In this document: positions 1 through 7,188 of the stretch, in pieces | How positions within the stretch are numbered: the stretch's first letter is position 1 | Layout of the letters: the number at the start of each line of letters is the position of its first letter | Source of the DNA: Qipengyuania polymorpha | GTDB lineage: Bacteria > Pseudomonadota > Alphaproteobacteria > Sphingomonadales > Sphingomonadaceae | Assembly (NCBI RefSeq): GCF_019711435.1 | Contig: NZ_JAIGNK010000002.1 | Span: 186,001 to 250,000 of the forward strand | Length of the DNA: 64,000 nt | Reading direction: 5' to 3' | Notes under the pieces: model-generated | What the model was told of the DNA's origin: nothing | What the model saw: only the letters and a program-made list of their open reading frames with translations | Databases searched by the model: none | Made by a program: the position numbers and the translations under genes

Positions 1-328
1 GTTTCGGCCCCAGCCGCTCTCGCTCGATGACTATGGCCGAGACCAGTCCGGCGATACGCGATTCGGGCAATTTCGGCCCGTCGAGCTTCTCCCACGCCTT
101 CACCTGCGCCTCGCGCCATGCCTCTTCGCGCGCCTTCACGCCGCTTTCGGCGCTCACGTCGACCTCGATATCGGAGACCTGGATGTCGCGCGATGCGGCC
201 ACCGCCGCGATACCGCGGTCGCCGCCGACCTGCGCCTGCGCCAGCCATCCCGCTCCGCCTGCAAGGGCGATGCCGGTGGCGATGAGGGCCAGTCGTTTAC
301 GGCCGGGTTGAGAAATTTGCGTGCCCAT
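1..328 (-). CDS. DUF2066-like exported protein, N-terminal part (cut by window edge)
   Basis: An open frame runs from an ATG at 328 to the first base of the window, giving 109 residues without a stop. The start [19 protein letters not shown] is followed by a hydrophobic segment (about residues 12-30) ending near AQAQ, which looks like a signal peptide or membrane anchor. Downstream, a stretch rich in [14 protein letters not shown] resembles the beginning of DUF2066 proteins. It is divergent from purM, a pairing I recall from sphingomonads. The family assignment is from pattern memory and the C-terminus is missing. No function is assigned; an envelope location is inferred. Confidence 0.6.
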   Translation of the reverse strand, partial: MGTQISQPGRKRLALIATGIALAGGAGWLAQAQVGGDRGIAAVAASRDIQVSDIEVDVSAESGVKAREEAWREAQVKAWEKLDGPKLPESRIAGLVSAIVIERERLGPK

Positions 329-419
329 GGGGTGTCTGCCGCGCCTTTTGCCCAAAGCATTCGGGAAATCCAAGCGGGAATGCTGGAAATTCGCTGCGAT
401 ATGCGCGAAAGGCGCTGGC

Positions 420-1517
420 ATGAGCAGCGACACGCCTTCCTACACCTACGAACAGGCCGGGGTTTCCATCGACGCCGGCAACCGGCTGGTGAAAGCCATC
501 GGACCACTCGTGAAAGCCACCATGCGTCCCGGAACGGACGGCGAAATCGGCGGCTTCGGCGGGTTCTTCGATCCCAAGGCAGCCGGTTACAAGGACCCGC
601 TGCTAGTCGCAGGCAACGACGGTGTCGGCACCAAGCTGAAGCTCGCCATCGATACGGACCGCCACGACACGGTTGGCATCGACCTCGTCGCCATGTGCGT
701 GAACGACCTTATCGTGCAGGGCGCAGAGCCGCTTTTCTTCCTCGACTATTTCGCCACCGGCAAGCTGGAGAATGGCGTTGCCGAGCGTGTCATTGCGGGC
801 ATCGCCGAGGGCTGCAAAGAAGCCGGATGCGCGCTTATCGGCGGCGAGACGGCCGAAATGCCCGGCATGTATGCGGCGGGCGATTACGACCTCGCCGGTT
901 TCTGTGTCGGCGCCGTCGAGCGCGGCGAGCAGCTGACCGGCGAGCGCGTGGCGCCCGGCCACATCCTGCTCGGCCTCGCAAGTTCGGGCGTGCATTCGAA
1001 CGGTTTCTCGCTCGTTCGCCGGCTTGCCGAAGACAAGGGCTGGAAGCTCGACCGCCCTGCCCTGTTCGACCAAGACAAATTGCTCATCGAAACGCTGCTC
1101 GAGCCGACCCGCATCTATGTGAAGACGCTCCTCCCGCTTGTGCGCGACGGGCTCATCGACGCGATGGCGCATATCACCGGAGGCGGCCTGCTCGAGAACA
1201 TCCCGCGCGTGCTGCCCGAAGGCGCGCATGCCGAAGTCGAGGCAGACGGCTGGGACCAGCCCGGCCTTATGGCCTTCCTGCAGGCGCAGGGAAATATCGA
1301 GCCCGGCGAGATGGCCCGCACCTTCAACTGCGGCGTCGGCATGGTGCTGGCTGTTGCCCCCTCCAAGGTCGAACTCGTCCGCAGCCGTCTCGAAGACGCT
1401 GGCGAGCAGGTCCTCGCCGTCGGCCGCATCGTGGAAGGCGACAAGGGCTGCACCGTGCGCGGGTCGCAAGGGACCTGGTCTGCCAAGGACGACTGGGAGG
1501 CGGTCCACCTTGGCTGA
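420..1517 (+). CDS. purM: Phosphoribosylformylglycinamidine cyclo-ligase (AIR synthetase)
   Basis: Closes the imidazole ring of FGAM with ATP to give AIR, step five of de novo purine synthesis, in the cytosol. The 365-aa product starts [17 protein letters not shown]. It carries the nucleotide-binding loop [12 protein letters not shown] (about 65-76), the [20 protein letters not shown] stretch (about 88-107) and [11 protein letters not shown] (about 140-150), all PurM hallmarks. The length fits the family (about 345-370). An in-frame extension to 321 exists, but homology begins at the chosen ATG. The stop overlaps the TTG start of purN by 8 bp, so the two genes are translationally coupled. Confidence 0.97.
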   Translation: MSSDTPSYTYEQAGVSIDAGNRLVKAIGPLVKATMRPGTDGEIGGFGGFFDPKAAGYKDPLLVAGNDGVGTKLKLAIDTDRHDTVGIDLVAMCVNDLIVQGAEPLFFLDYFATGKLENGVAERVIAGIAEGCKEAGCALIGGETAEMPGMYAAGDYDLAGFCVGAVERGEQLTGERVAPGHILLGLASSGVHSNGFSLVRRLAEDKGWKLDRPALFDQDKLLIETLLEPTRIYVKTLLPLVRDGLIDAMAHITGGGLLENIPRVLPEGAHAEVEADGWDQPGLMAFLQAQGNIEPGEMARTFNCGVGMVLAVAPSKVELVRSRLEDAGEQVLAVGRIVEGDKGCTVRGSQGTWSAKDDWEAVHLG

Positions 1518-2088
1518 GAAGGCGAAGGTCGCGATCTTCATTTCCGGGCGCGGCAGCAACATGGCCGCGCTGCTCTATGCAGCGAATTTGCCAGAGGCCG
1601 CCTATGAAGTAGTACTCGTCGCCGCCAACGACCCGATGGCCGAGGGGCTGGCGCTCGCCGCCGCCGAGGGCATCCATACCTTCGCCCTCTCGCACAAGGG
1701 CATGCAGCGCGCCGAGCATGATGCGGCGATGGAGCAGGCAGCGCGCGAGGCCGGAGCGGAGTATATCGTCCTTGCGGGCTACATGCGCATCCTGACCGAC
1801 GATTTCGCGAAGCGCTGGGAAGGCCGGATGCTCAACATCCATCCCTCGCTGCTGCCGAACTACCCCGGCCTCGATACCCACCAGCGCGCCATCGATGCAG
1901 GCGACAGCCACGGCGGGGTCTCGGTCCATCTCGTGACTCCCGAACTCGACGCAGGCGAAGTGCTCGGCCAGATGCGGGTCGCCATCCGCAAAGGCGAGAC
2001 TGCCGACAGCCTCGCCGAGCGTGTCCGCTTCGCCGAACACCAGCTCTACCCGCGCGTGCTGAACGACTATCTGGAGCGGGCGCGATGA
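1510..2088 (+). CDS. purN: Phosphoribosylglycinamide formyltransferase (GART)
   Basis: Transfers a formyl group from 10-formyl-THF to GAR, step three of purine synthesis. Family marks are SGRGSN near residues 12-17, which binds the GAR phosphate, and [12 protein letters not shown] near 109-120, which holds the catalytic Asn and His. The best start is TTG at 1510, because a GGGAGG ribosome-binding site lies nine bases upstream. The first ATG, at 1561, would fall just after the GRGSN loop. This gives 192 aa, the normal length. It overlaps the end of purM and shares ATGA with the next small membrane gene, so it belongs to one operon. Confidence 0.96.
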   Translation: MAEKAKVAIFISGRGSNMAALLYAANLPEAAYEVVLVAANDPMAEGLALAAAEGIHTFALSHKGMQRAEHDAAMEQAAREAGAEYIVLAGYMRILTDDFAKRWEGRMLNIHPSLLPNYPGLDTHQRAIDAGDSHGGVSVHLVTPELDAGEVLGQMRVAIRKGETADSLAERVRFAEHQLYPRVLNDYLERAR

Positions 2089-2294
2089 GAGGCCGCATAA
2101 CACCCTACCTCTTCTTCCTCGTCGCCGTCATCGCACTTGCCATGGTTGCCTTTGACGATGACCAGAGCTGGCAGACCGAGGAGGTCGACATGCTCGATGC
2201 CGTGCTGGTGACGGCAGGCGTGCTTATTGGCGCGCATCTGCTGCGCAAGCTGGCCGAAACGCTCTACGCGCGCTGGAAAGATCGGCAGGGGTGA
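2085..2294 (+). CDS. Small two-helix membrane protein
   Basis: A 69-aa protein with two hydrophobic segments (about residues 7-22 and 37-53), separated by an acidic stretch (FDDDQSWQTEEVD) and ending in a basic tail. It starts at the ATGA overlap with purN and ends in a GTGA overlap with the sulfotransferase, so it is translated from the purMN message. I do not recognise the family. The overlaps on both sides argue that it is real and co-expressed rather than spurious. Confidence 0.7.
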   Translation: MRGRITPYLFFLVAVIALAMVAFDDDQSWQTEEVDMLDAVLVTAGVLIGAHLLRKLAETLYARWKDRQG

Positions 2295-3478
2295 CGCCGT
2301 CCCGACCCCATCCCTTTACCCGGTCGAAATTCGCAGAACGGGCCGAGCACCTGATTGCAACAATCTGGACACGCGGTTGGGACGAGAAACCGCCGCTCGA
2401 ACCCGATTACCTTTGGGGTGTGGGGTCGACAGGATATTCACGCGAGGACGAGGTTTCGCTGCGCAGCGAGGAGGATGTCGCGGACTTCCGGCTGCGGCTG
2501 GAGAGGCTCTGCTCCTCGCTAGCCGATGCCAACCTCAACGCGCTCGGCCACACGATGGCCTATGGCCAGTTGAAGAGCGCCATCCGCACCCGCCATGCGC
2601 TCGGCAGGTTATGGCGCGAAGAGCCAGGCTCGGCATCGACGCCGCTCGCCCCGCCCATCATCGTGCTCGGCCAGATGCGTAGCGGCACCACGCGGGTCCA
2701 GCGCCTGCTGGCTGCCGACCCGCAGTTTTCCGGGACGCGCTTTTGCGACAGCCACAACCCGGTCCCGTCACGCCCTGACCTGCGTCCAATGAAGGCCCGC
2801 GCGGCCCTGTTCATGGCGCGCCGCGTCAACCCCTGGCTCGACACGGTCCATCCCTTCGGCGCGACGCGGACCGACGAGGAAATCGGCTGGCTTGCCGCTG
2901 CGCTCTCGCCTGCCGCCTTCGAAGCACAATGGCGCATTCCCGCCTATCTCGCCTTCAGCGAAGCGCGCGATGCCGGCCCGGTCTACCGCGAGTTTGCCCG
3001 CATCCTGCGCACCGACGCGGCTTTCCACGACACTGCGGAGCGGCCACGCGTCCTCAAATGCCCGCAATTTGCCGAGGATCTTCCCGCCCTCCTCGCACAA
3101 TTCCCCGACGCTCGCATCGTCCACTGCCGCCGCGACACCGATGATGTCCTCGCCAGCAGCATATCGATGGTCGCCAGCCAGATGGCGTTCCAGAGCGACG
3201 AGCACGACCTCTCGGCGCTGGAGCGGGAATGGCGGCGCAAGGTAGCGCTACGCGAGGAGCGGATGACCTCGGCGCTCGACACATTCACCGGGCCTGTGGC
3301 CGTGGTCGATTTCGCACGATTGAATGCAGATTGGCGCGATGCGATTGCCGAAACCTACGCCGTTCTTGGGGTGAAATTCACCGGCGATGTAGAAAGCGCG
3401 ATGAGGAAAGAGCGCGCCGCTTCACGCGACGATGCGCACAGGCACCATAAGGCCCAGATGCTGAACTTCGCGAACTAG
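2291..3478 (+). CDS. Sulfotransferase family protein
   Basis: A 395-aa protein with the PAPS 5'-phosphosulfate loop GQMRSGTTRVQRLLA at about residues 130-144. Further on, RIVHCRRDTDDVLASSISM (about 275-293) resembles the 3'-phosphate-binding region (R...S) of sulfotransferases. It probably transfers sulfate from PAPS to an unknown acceptor in the cytosol. The GTG start at 2291 overlaps the stop of the preceding membrane protein (GTGA). The location at the end of the purMN transcript gives no clue to the substrate. The gene meets the NTF2-like gene tail to tail with a 4-bp overlap. Confidence 0.85.
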   Translation: MTPSRPHPFTRSKFAERAEHLIATIWTRGWDEKPPLEPDYLWGVGSTGYSREDEVSLRSEEDVADFRLRLERLCSSLADANLNALGHTMAYGQLKSAIRTRHALGRLWREEPGSASTPLAPPIIVLGQMRSGTTRVQRLLAADPQFSGTRFCDSHNPVPSRPDLRPMKARAALFMARRVNPWLDTVHPFGATRTDEEIGWLAAALSPAAFEAQWRIPAYLAFSEARDAGPVYREFARILRTDAAFHDTAERPRVLKCPQFAEDLPALLAQFPDARIVHCRRDTDDVLASSISMVASQMAFQSDEHDLSALEREWRRKVALREERMTSALDTFTGPVAVVDFARLNADWRDAIAETYAVLGVKFTGDVESAMRKERAASRDDAHRHHKAQMLNFAN

Positions 3479-3855
3479 GCGTCGATCTCCTGGCCGCTGC
3501 GCGTGATTTCGATTTCGGAAATCAGCGGCCCATTGAAACCCACGCGCCACATGGTCGGGCCGCCGACTTCGGGCACCGGGCTGTCCAGACGCCCACGGAC
3601 GAGTACCTCGTCATTGTGATGGATGATGTCGTCGAGCGCGATGACAGCGCGGGCCGGCTCGCGGAAACCGCGGTCTTTCTCGATGAAGGCATCGCGTCCC
3701 TCGGTCCGGCCGCCGCGGACATTGAAGACGACGATATCGTCGGCGAGCAATTCGCCCGCCCGGCCGTAGTCGAGCGAGTTGAGGGCTGCGGCGAGATCTC
3801 GCACAGCCTTTTCCCGCTTCCCACGCGGCCTTGGTAACAGGGACCCGAAAACCAT
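3475..3855 (-). CDS. NTF2/SnoaL-like fold protein
   Basis: A 126-aa protein whose pattern (REKAVRDLAAALNSLDYGRAGELLADDIVVFN, with RDAFI later) matches the cone-shaped NTF2-like fold used by small isomerases, polyketide cyclases and orphan ligand-binding proteins. No catalytic residues can be assigned. The ATG at 3855 directly abuts a 15-bp-stem hairpin and has no visible ribosome-binding site. An internal GTG at 3804 is an alternative start, giving 109 aa. It is convergent with the sulfotransferase. Confidence 0.65.
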   Translation of the reverse strand: MVFGSLLPRPRGKREKAVRDLAAALNSLDYGRAGELLADDIVVFNVRGGRTEGRDAFIEKDRGFREPARAVIALDDIIHHNDEVLVRGRLDSPVPEVGGPTMWRVGFNGPLISEIEITRSGQEIDA

Positions 3856-3889
3856 AACGGGCGCATCTTTAGCAAAAGATGCGCCCGTT
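3856..3889 (-). terminator. Strong hairpin downstream of ndk
   Basis: A perfect 15-bp inverted repeat: AACGGGCGCATCTTT at 3856-3870, loop AGCA, complement at 3875-3889. It lies 46 bp beyond the ndk stop and just before the NTF2-like ATG. Only a weak run of T follows on the minus strand (ATGGTTTTC), so it is a likely but not textbook terminator. It could instead be a leader hairpin of the next gene. Confidence 0.6.
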
Positions 3890-3906
3890 AGCTAACTCAT
3901 TTGTTT

Positions 3907-3927
3907 GTTTGCGAAAATTTCGCAAAC
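3907..3927. repeat. 21-bp near-perfect palindrome after ndk
   Basis: GTTTGCGAAA and TTTCGCAAAC flank a single central A, 9 bp downstream of the ndk stop. A second small palindrome, GTTAGCTAAC (3887-3896), links it to the larger hairpin at 3856-3889. The whole 80-bp gap is therefore almost entirely dyad symmetric. It could be part of a compound terminator or a protein-binding site. Confidence 0.5.
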
Positions 3928-3935
3928 GGCTGGAA

Positions 3936-4358
3936 TCAGCCGACGATTTCGTCTTCGTTGAAGAAGAAGTCGATTTCGATCTTGGCGTTCTCGTCGCTGT
4001 CCGAACCGTGGACCGAGTTTGCTTCGATGCTTTCTGCATAGGTCTTGCGAATGGTGCCTTCGTCGGCATCGGCCGGGTTGGTGGCGCCCATCACGTCGCG
4101 GTTCGCCTTCACGGCGTTTTCGCCTTCGAGAACCTGCACGACGACCGGACCCGAGATCATGAAGTCGACCAGTTCACCGAAGAAGGGGCGTTCCTTGTGG
4201 ACCGCGTAGAAGCCTTCGGCCTGTTCGCGGGTCATGTGGATGCGCTTCGAAGCGACGACGCGCAGGCCGGCGTCTTCGAGCATCTTGGTGACGGCGCCGG
4301 TCAGGTTGCGGCGGGTGGCATCGGGCTTGATGATCGAAAAGGTGCGGGTAACCGCCAT
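3936..4358 (-). CDS. ndk: Nucleoside diphosphate kinase
   Basis: Transfers the gamma phosphate of ATP to other NDPs through a phosphohistidine, balancing nucleotide pools. The 140-aa product begins [15 protein letters not shown] and contains the active-site motif NSVHGSD near residues 114-120, with the phosphorylated His. The length is exactly that of bacterial Ndk. The ATG at 4358 has an AAGGAA site upstream; a longer in-frame extension exists but lies outside the conserved family start. It is followed by strong hairpins and stands as its own unit. Confidence 0.97.
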   Translation of the reverse strand: MAVTRTFSIIKPDATRRNLTGAVTKMLEDAGLRVVASKRIHMTREQAEGFYAVHKERPFFGELVDFMISGPVVVQVLEGENAVKANRDVMGATNPADADEGTIRKTYAESIEANSVHGSDSDENAKIEIDFFFNEDEIVG

Positions 4359-4443
4359 GATAGTGTTCCTTGCGAAATGTCTTTTTTGAGGGGAGAGAGT
4401 TCTCGCGCGCGCCCCTAGCGCCAAGGAGGCGGCGGGGCAAGAA

Positions 4444-4968
4444 TTAGTCGAAGCCGCGTGCCACGGTCAGCTGGCCCTCGGTGAGGGCCGAAACGCGGGT
4501 AACCTGCAGGGCGAAGCGCATCTCCTTCTGACGGTTTTCGCCGCCGAGCGTGGTGGTTGCGCCGCCCGAGACTTCGATATCGGGTTCGATGCCGGCCTTG
4601 CTGGCCTGTGCGCGATAGAATTTCACCACCTCGTCCCGCGTGTCCTCGGTCGTGAATTCGACCGTCACGAAGGCACCCTCTCCCTGCTCGACCCGCGTGG
4701 TGTTGGTGATGTCCGCGCCGGGATAGGCGGTGAAAGGTTCGGGAAAACGCGCTTCCACCTTCTCGCCCGCGCGCATCGTGGTCGTCACTCCGGCAGCGTC
4801 GGTATGGGTGGCGCGCACCTCGCCGCTTGCAGGGTCGATGTCGTAGGAGCCGACGGGTTCGCCCATCTCTTCAGCGGTATCGGCTTCGCTCTCGTCATCC
4901 ACCTTCTTACAGGCGGTGAGAGCGAGGGCGGGGATCAGGAACAGTGAAAGCGCAAATCTCATGCCCAT
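4444..4968 (-). CDS. Hypothetical lipoprotein
   Basis: A 174-aa protein with a lipoprotein signal peptide: [20 protein letters not shown], where Cys20 is the predicted lipidated residue. An acidic linker ([14 protein letters not shown]) follows. The mature part is soluble and contains [21 protein letters not shown] (about 100-120), like small periplasmic proteins with a conserved 'FYR' segment. I do not recognise a named family. An alternative start at 4962 drops two residues. It lies 35 bp downstream of holC in the same direction. Confidence 0.75.
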   Translation of the reverse strand: MGMRFALSLFLIPALALTACKKVDDESEADTAEEMGEPVGSYDIDPASGEVRATHTDAAGVTTTMRAGEKVEARFPEPFTAYPGADITNTTRVEQGEGAFVTVEFTTEDTRDEVVKFYRAQASKAGIEPDIEVSGGATTTLGGENRQKEMRFALQVTRVSALTEGQLTVARGFD

Positions 4969-5003
4969 TCGACGGGCGAAAGCTGTTCAAGTTCCTAGGG
5001 AAT

Positions 5004-5444
5004 TCAGCGACCCTCGCGCCAGCCGCCTTCGGGGGTCTGCTTGAAGATGCGATTGTCGATGTCGTCCCGCGCGGCAAGTTCGCGCCAAAGGCCACGTGCA
5101 GCTTCGGTCGCGTCAGCGTCGAACAGCAACATGGTGCGGTCGAACTTGGCTGCTTCCTCGCGCCACTGCCCGTCGGCGAGGATCGCCATGCGGGCTTCGT
5201 TCTGTGCGGCGCAATCTTCGGCGATGAGGATGGGCTGGCGCGCTGCATGCGGCCCGTCAGCGGGACCATGGGCGAGGAAGCTGCCTCCGCCCTGCTGCCA
5301 CAGCGTCTTGGAGACATGCTCGCGCAGTCCTTCATCGGCGGCGACCACAACCAGCCGCTCGCCCGCCTGCAAGACTCTGCGGGCGAGCTTGGCCACGGTC
5401 ACATCGACCGGGTCCTTGCTTAGCTGGTAAAAATCGACGCGGAT
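5004..5444 (-). CDS. holC: DNA polymerase III subunit chi, apparent ATC start
   Basis: Chi links the clamp loader (through psi) to single-stranded DNA-binding protein. The protein contains LARRVLQAGERLVVVAADE and DRTMLLFDADATEAARGLWR, typical of HolC. The conserved family N-terminus RVDFYQLSKDPVD is encoded in frame before any ATG, GTG or TTG. The only codons between it and the upstream in-frame TAG (5457-5459) are GGA GAG CCT CCA ATC. ATC at 5442-5444 has a GGAG site eight bases upstream and sits exactly at the family start, giving 146 aa. The first standard start, GTG at 5402, would remove this conserved strand. The identity is secure; the start is unusual. Confidence 0.85.
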   Translation of the reverse strand: MRVDFYQLSKDPVDVTVAKLARRVLQAGERLVVVAADEGLREHVSKTLWQQGGGSFLAHGPADGPHAARQPILIAEDCAAQNEARMAILADGQWREEAAKFDRTMLLFDADATEAARGLWRELAARDDIDNRIFKQTPEGGWREGR

Positions 5445-5456
5445 TGGAGGCTCTCC

Positions 5457-5615
5457 CTACTCGCTCTGCTCACCGGACTTATTCCGCCTGCACCGCTCCG
5501 AGCAATAGCGCACATTGTCCCAGTCGCGCGCCCATTTCTTGCGCCAGGCGAAGCTGAGGCCGCACGTCGCGCAGACCTTCGTCGGAAGGTCCGCCTTGCG
5601 CCTCATCTTCGCCAT
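5457..5615 (-). CDS. DUF2256 zinc-ribbon-like microprotein
   Basis: A 52-aa basic protein. The motif [20 protein letters not shown] is followed by [11 protein letters not shown], so four cysteines are arranged as CxxC...CxxxC. This is the DUF2256 signature, whose members often neighbour cryptochrome/photolyase genes elsewhere; none is seen here. Zinc binding is inferred from the cysteines. It lies between pepA (stop 5631) and holC, and its TAG stop is only 12 bp before the proposed holC start. Confidence 0.85.
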   Translation of the reverse strand: MAKMRRKADLPTKVCATCGLSFAWRKKWARDWDNVRYCSERCRRNKSGEQSE

Positions 5616-5630
5616 GGTGCTGCTGTCGCC

Positions 5631-7088
5631 TCAGCCTTCCGCCGTGTCGGAAACGAGACGGTCGATGAGACGCACGCCGTAACCTGTCGCGCCCTTGCCC
5701 CAGGTGCGGCCGGGCTTGTCCGACCACGCCATGCCGGCGATGTCGATATGCGCCCAGGGCGTATCGTCGGCGATGAAGCGCTGGAGGAACTGGGCCGCCG
5801 TTATCGAGCCTGCGCCCTTGCCGCCGATGTTCTTCATGTCGGCAATGGGGCTGTCGATCAGCTTGTCGTAGGCCTTGCCCAGCGGCATGCGCCAGACCTT
5901 GTCGCCCACGGCCTCGCCAGCGTCGGCAAGGTCCTTCGAAAGCTGGTCGTTATTCGAGAACAGACCTGCATATTCATTGCCGAGCGAGATGATGATCGCG
6001 CCGGTAAGCGTGGCGAAATCGACCACGCGGCTGGGCTGGAATTCCTGCTGGGTCCAGTGCAACGCATCGGCCAGCACGAGGCGGCCTTCGGCATCGGTGT
6101 TGAGGATTTCGATGGTCTGTCCGCTCATCGAAGTCACCACGTCGCCGGGGCGCTGGGCATTGCCGTCGGGCATGTTCTCGACGAGGCCCATCACGCCGAC
6201 CACGTTGGCCTTGGCCTTGCGCTTCACCAGCGCGAGCATGCCGCCCGCAACCGCACCTGCGCCGCCCATGTCCCACTTCATGTCTTCCATGCCGGGTCCG
6301 GGCTTGATCGAGATGCCGCCGGTGTCGAAGGTCACGCCCTTGCCGACGAAGGCTGTCGGGGCTTCGCTGCCGCCGCCATTCCAGCGGATGGCGAGGATGC
6401 GCGATTCACGCGAGGAACCCTGTCCGACGCCGAGCAGAGAGCCCATGCCGAGCTTGGTCATCTCATCCTCGTCGAGCACGATGAGTTCCGCACCCGTACC
6501 CTCGAAACGCTCCTTGCAGCGCTCGACGAAGCTTTCGGGATAGATGATGTTGGCAGGCTCGGTGACGAGTTCGCGGGTGAATTCCACACCCTCTGCCAGC
6601 GCCTCGGTATCGGCCCATGCAGCTTCGATACCCTCGGGCGCGCCGACGACGGTGACGCTTTCGAGCGTGACCTTCTGTTCGTCCTTCAGCTTGGTGCGAT
6701 AGATATCATAACGCCAGTTGCGCAGGCGCAGGCCGAGGAGGACATGCGCCGCCTCCTGTGCCGACAGGCCGCTCTCCGTAAGGTCGAGCACCATGTCCTT
6801 GTCGCCGGTCGACTGGAACTTGCCGGTCAGCGCAGCGCCAGCCTTTTCGAGGTTCGCAAGGCGCGCTTCATCGTTGCGGTCGCCAGCGCCTGCAATCGCG
6901 AGACGGGCCACTTCGCCGCCGTCTTCCACGAAACCGTCGAAGGTCTGGCCGGCATTGCCCTTGAAGCGTGCGGCTTCTGCCCCGGCGCGCATGGCGGCGT
7001 TGGTGGCGGAAGGAAGCTTGCCCTTGTCGACCACATGCGCAATGAGGCGCGCGCCTTGCGGACGGGACTGGCTGAACTGGATTTTCAT
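5631..7088 (-). CDS. pepA: Leucyl aminopeptidase (M17 family)
   Basis: A two-metal cytosolic aminopeptidase that trims N-terminal residues from peptides. The 485-aa product has the M17 metal and catalytic segments GKGVTFDTGGISIKPG (about 254-269), DMGGAGAV and the signature NTDAEGRLVLADAL (about 335-348). The start MKIQFSQSRPQGARL at 7088 is where family homology begins; the frame stays open far upstream but is not conserved there. It is divergent from lptD, an arrangement common in alphaproteobacteria. Some PepA proteins also bind DNA, but nothing here tests that. Confidence 0.97.
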   Translation of the reverse strand: MKIQFSQSRPQGARLIAHVVDKGKLPSATNAAMRAGAEAARFKGNAGQTFDGFVEDGGEVARLAIAGAGDRNDEARLANLEKAGAALTGKFQSTGDKDMVLDLTESGLSAQEAAHVLLGLRLRNWRYDIYRTKLKDEQKVTLESVTVVGAPEGIEAAWADTEALAEGVEFTRELVTEPANIIYPESFVERCKERFEGTGAELIVLDEDEMTKLGMGSLLGVGQGSSRESRILAIRWNGGGSEAPTAFVGKGVTFDTGGISIKPGPGMEDMKWDMGGAGAVAGGMLALVKRKAKANVVGVMGLVENMPDGNAQRPGDVVTSMSGQTIEILNTDAEGRLVLADALHWTQQEFQPSRVVDFATLTGAIIISLGNEYAGLFSNNDQLSKDLADAGEAVGDKVWRMPLGKAYDKLIDSPIADMKNIGGKGAGSITAAQFLQRFIADDTPWAHIDIAGMAWSDKPGRTWGKGATGYGVRLIDRLVSDTAEG

Positions 7089-7188
7089 GGATTCTCCCGA
7101 ATTCTCAATTGACGGGCCCAAGCCCAAATCGTGGGCAGCCCGGATGAACGCGATTGCGATTAGGCGTGGCCGGTGCGATAGGCAAGCC

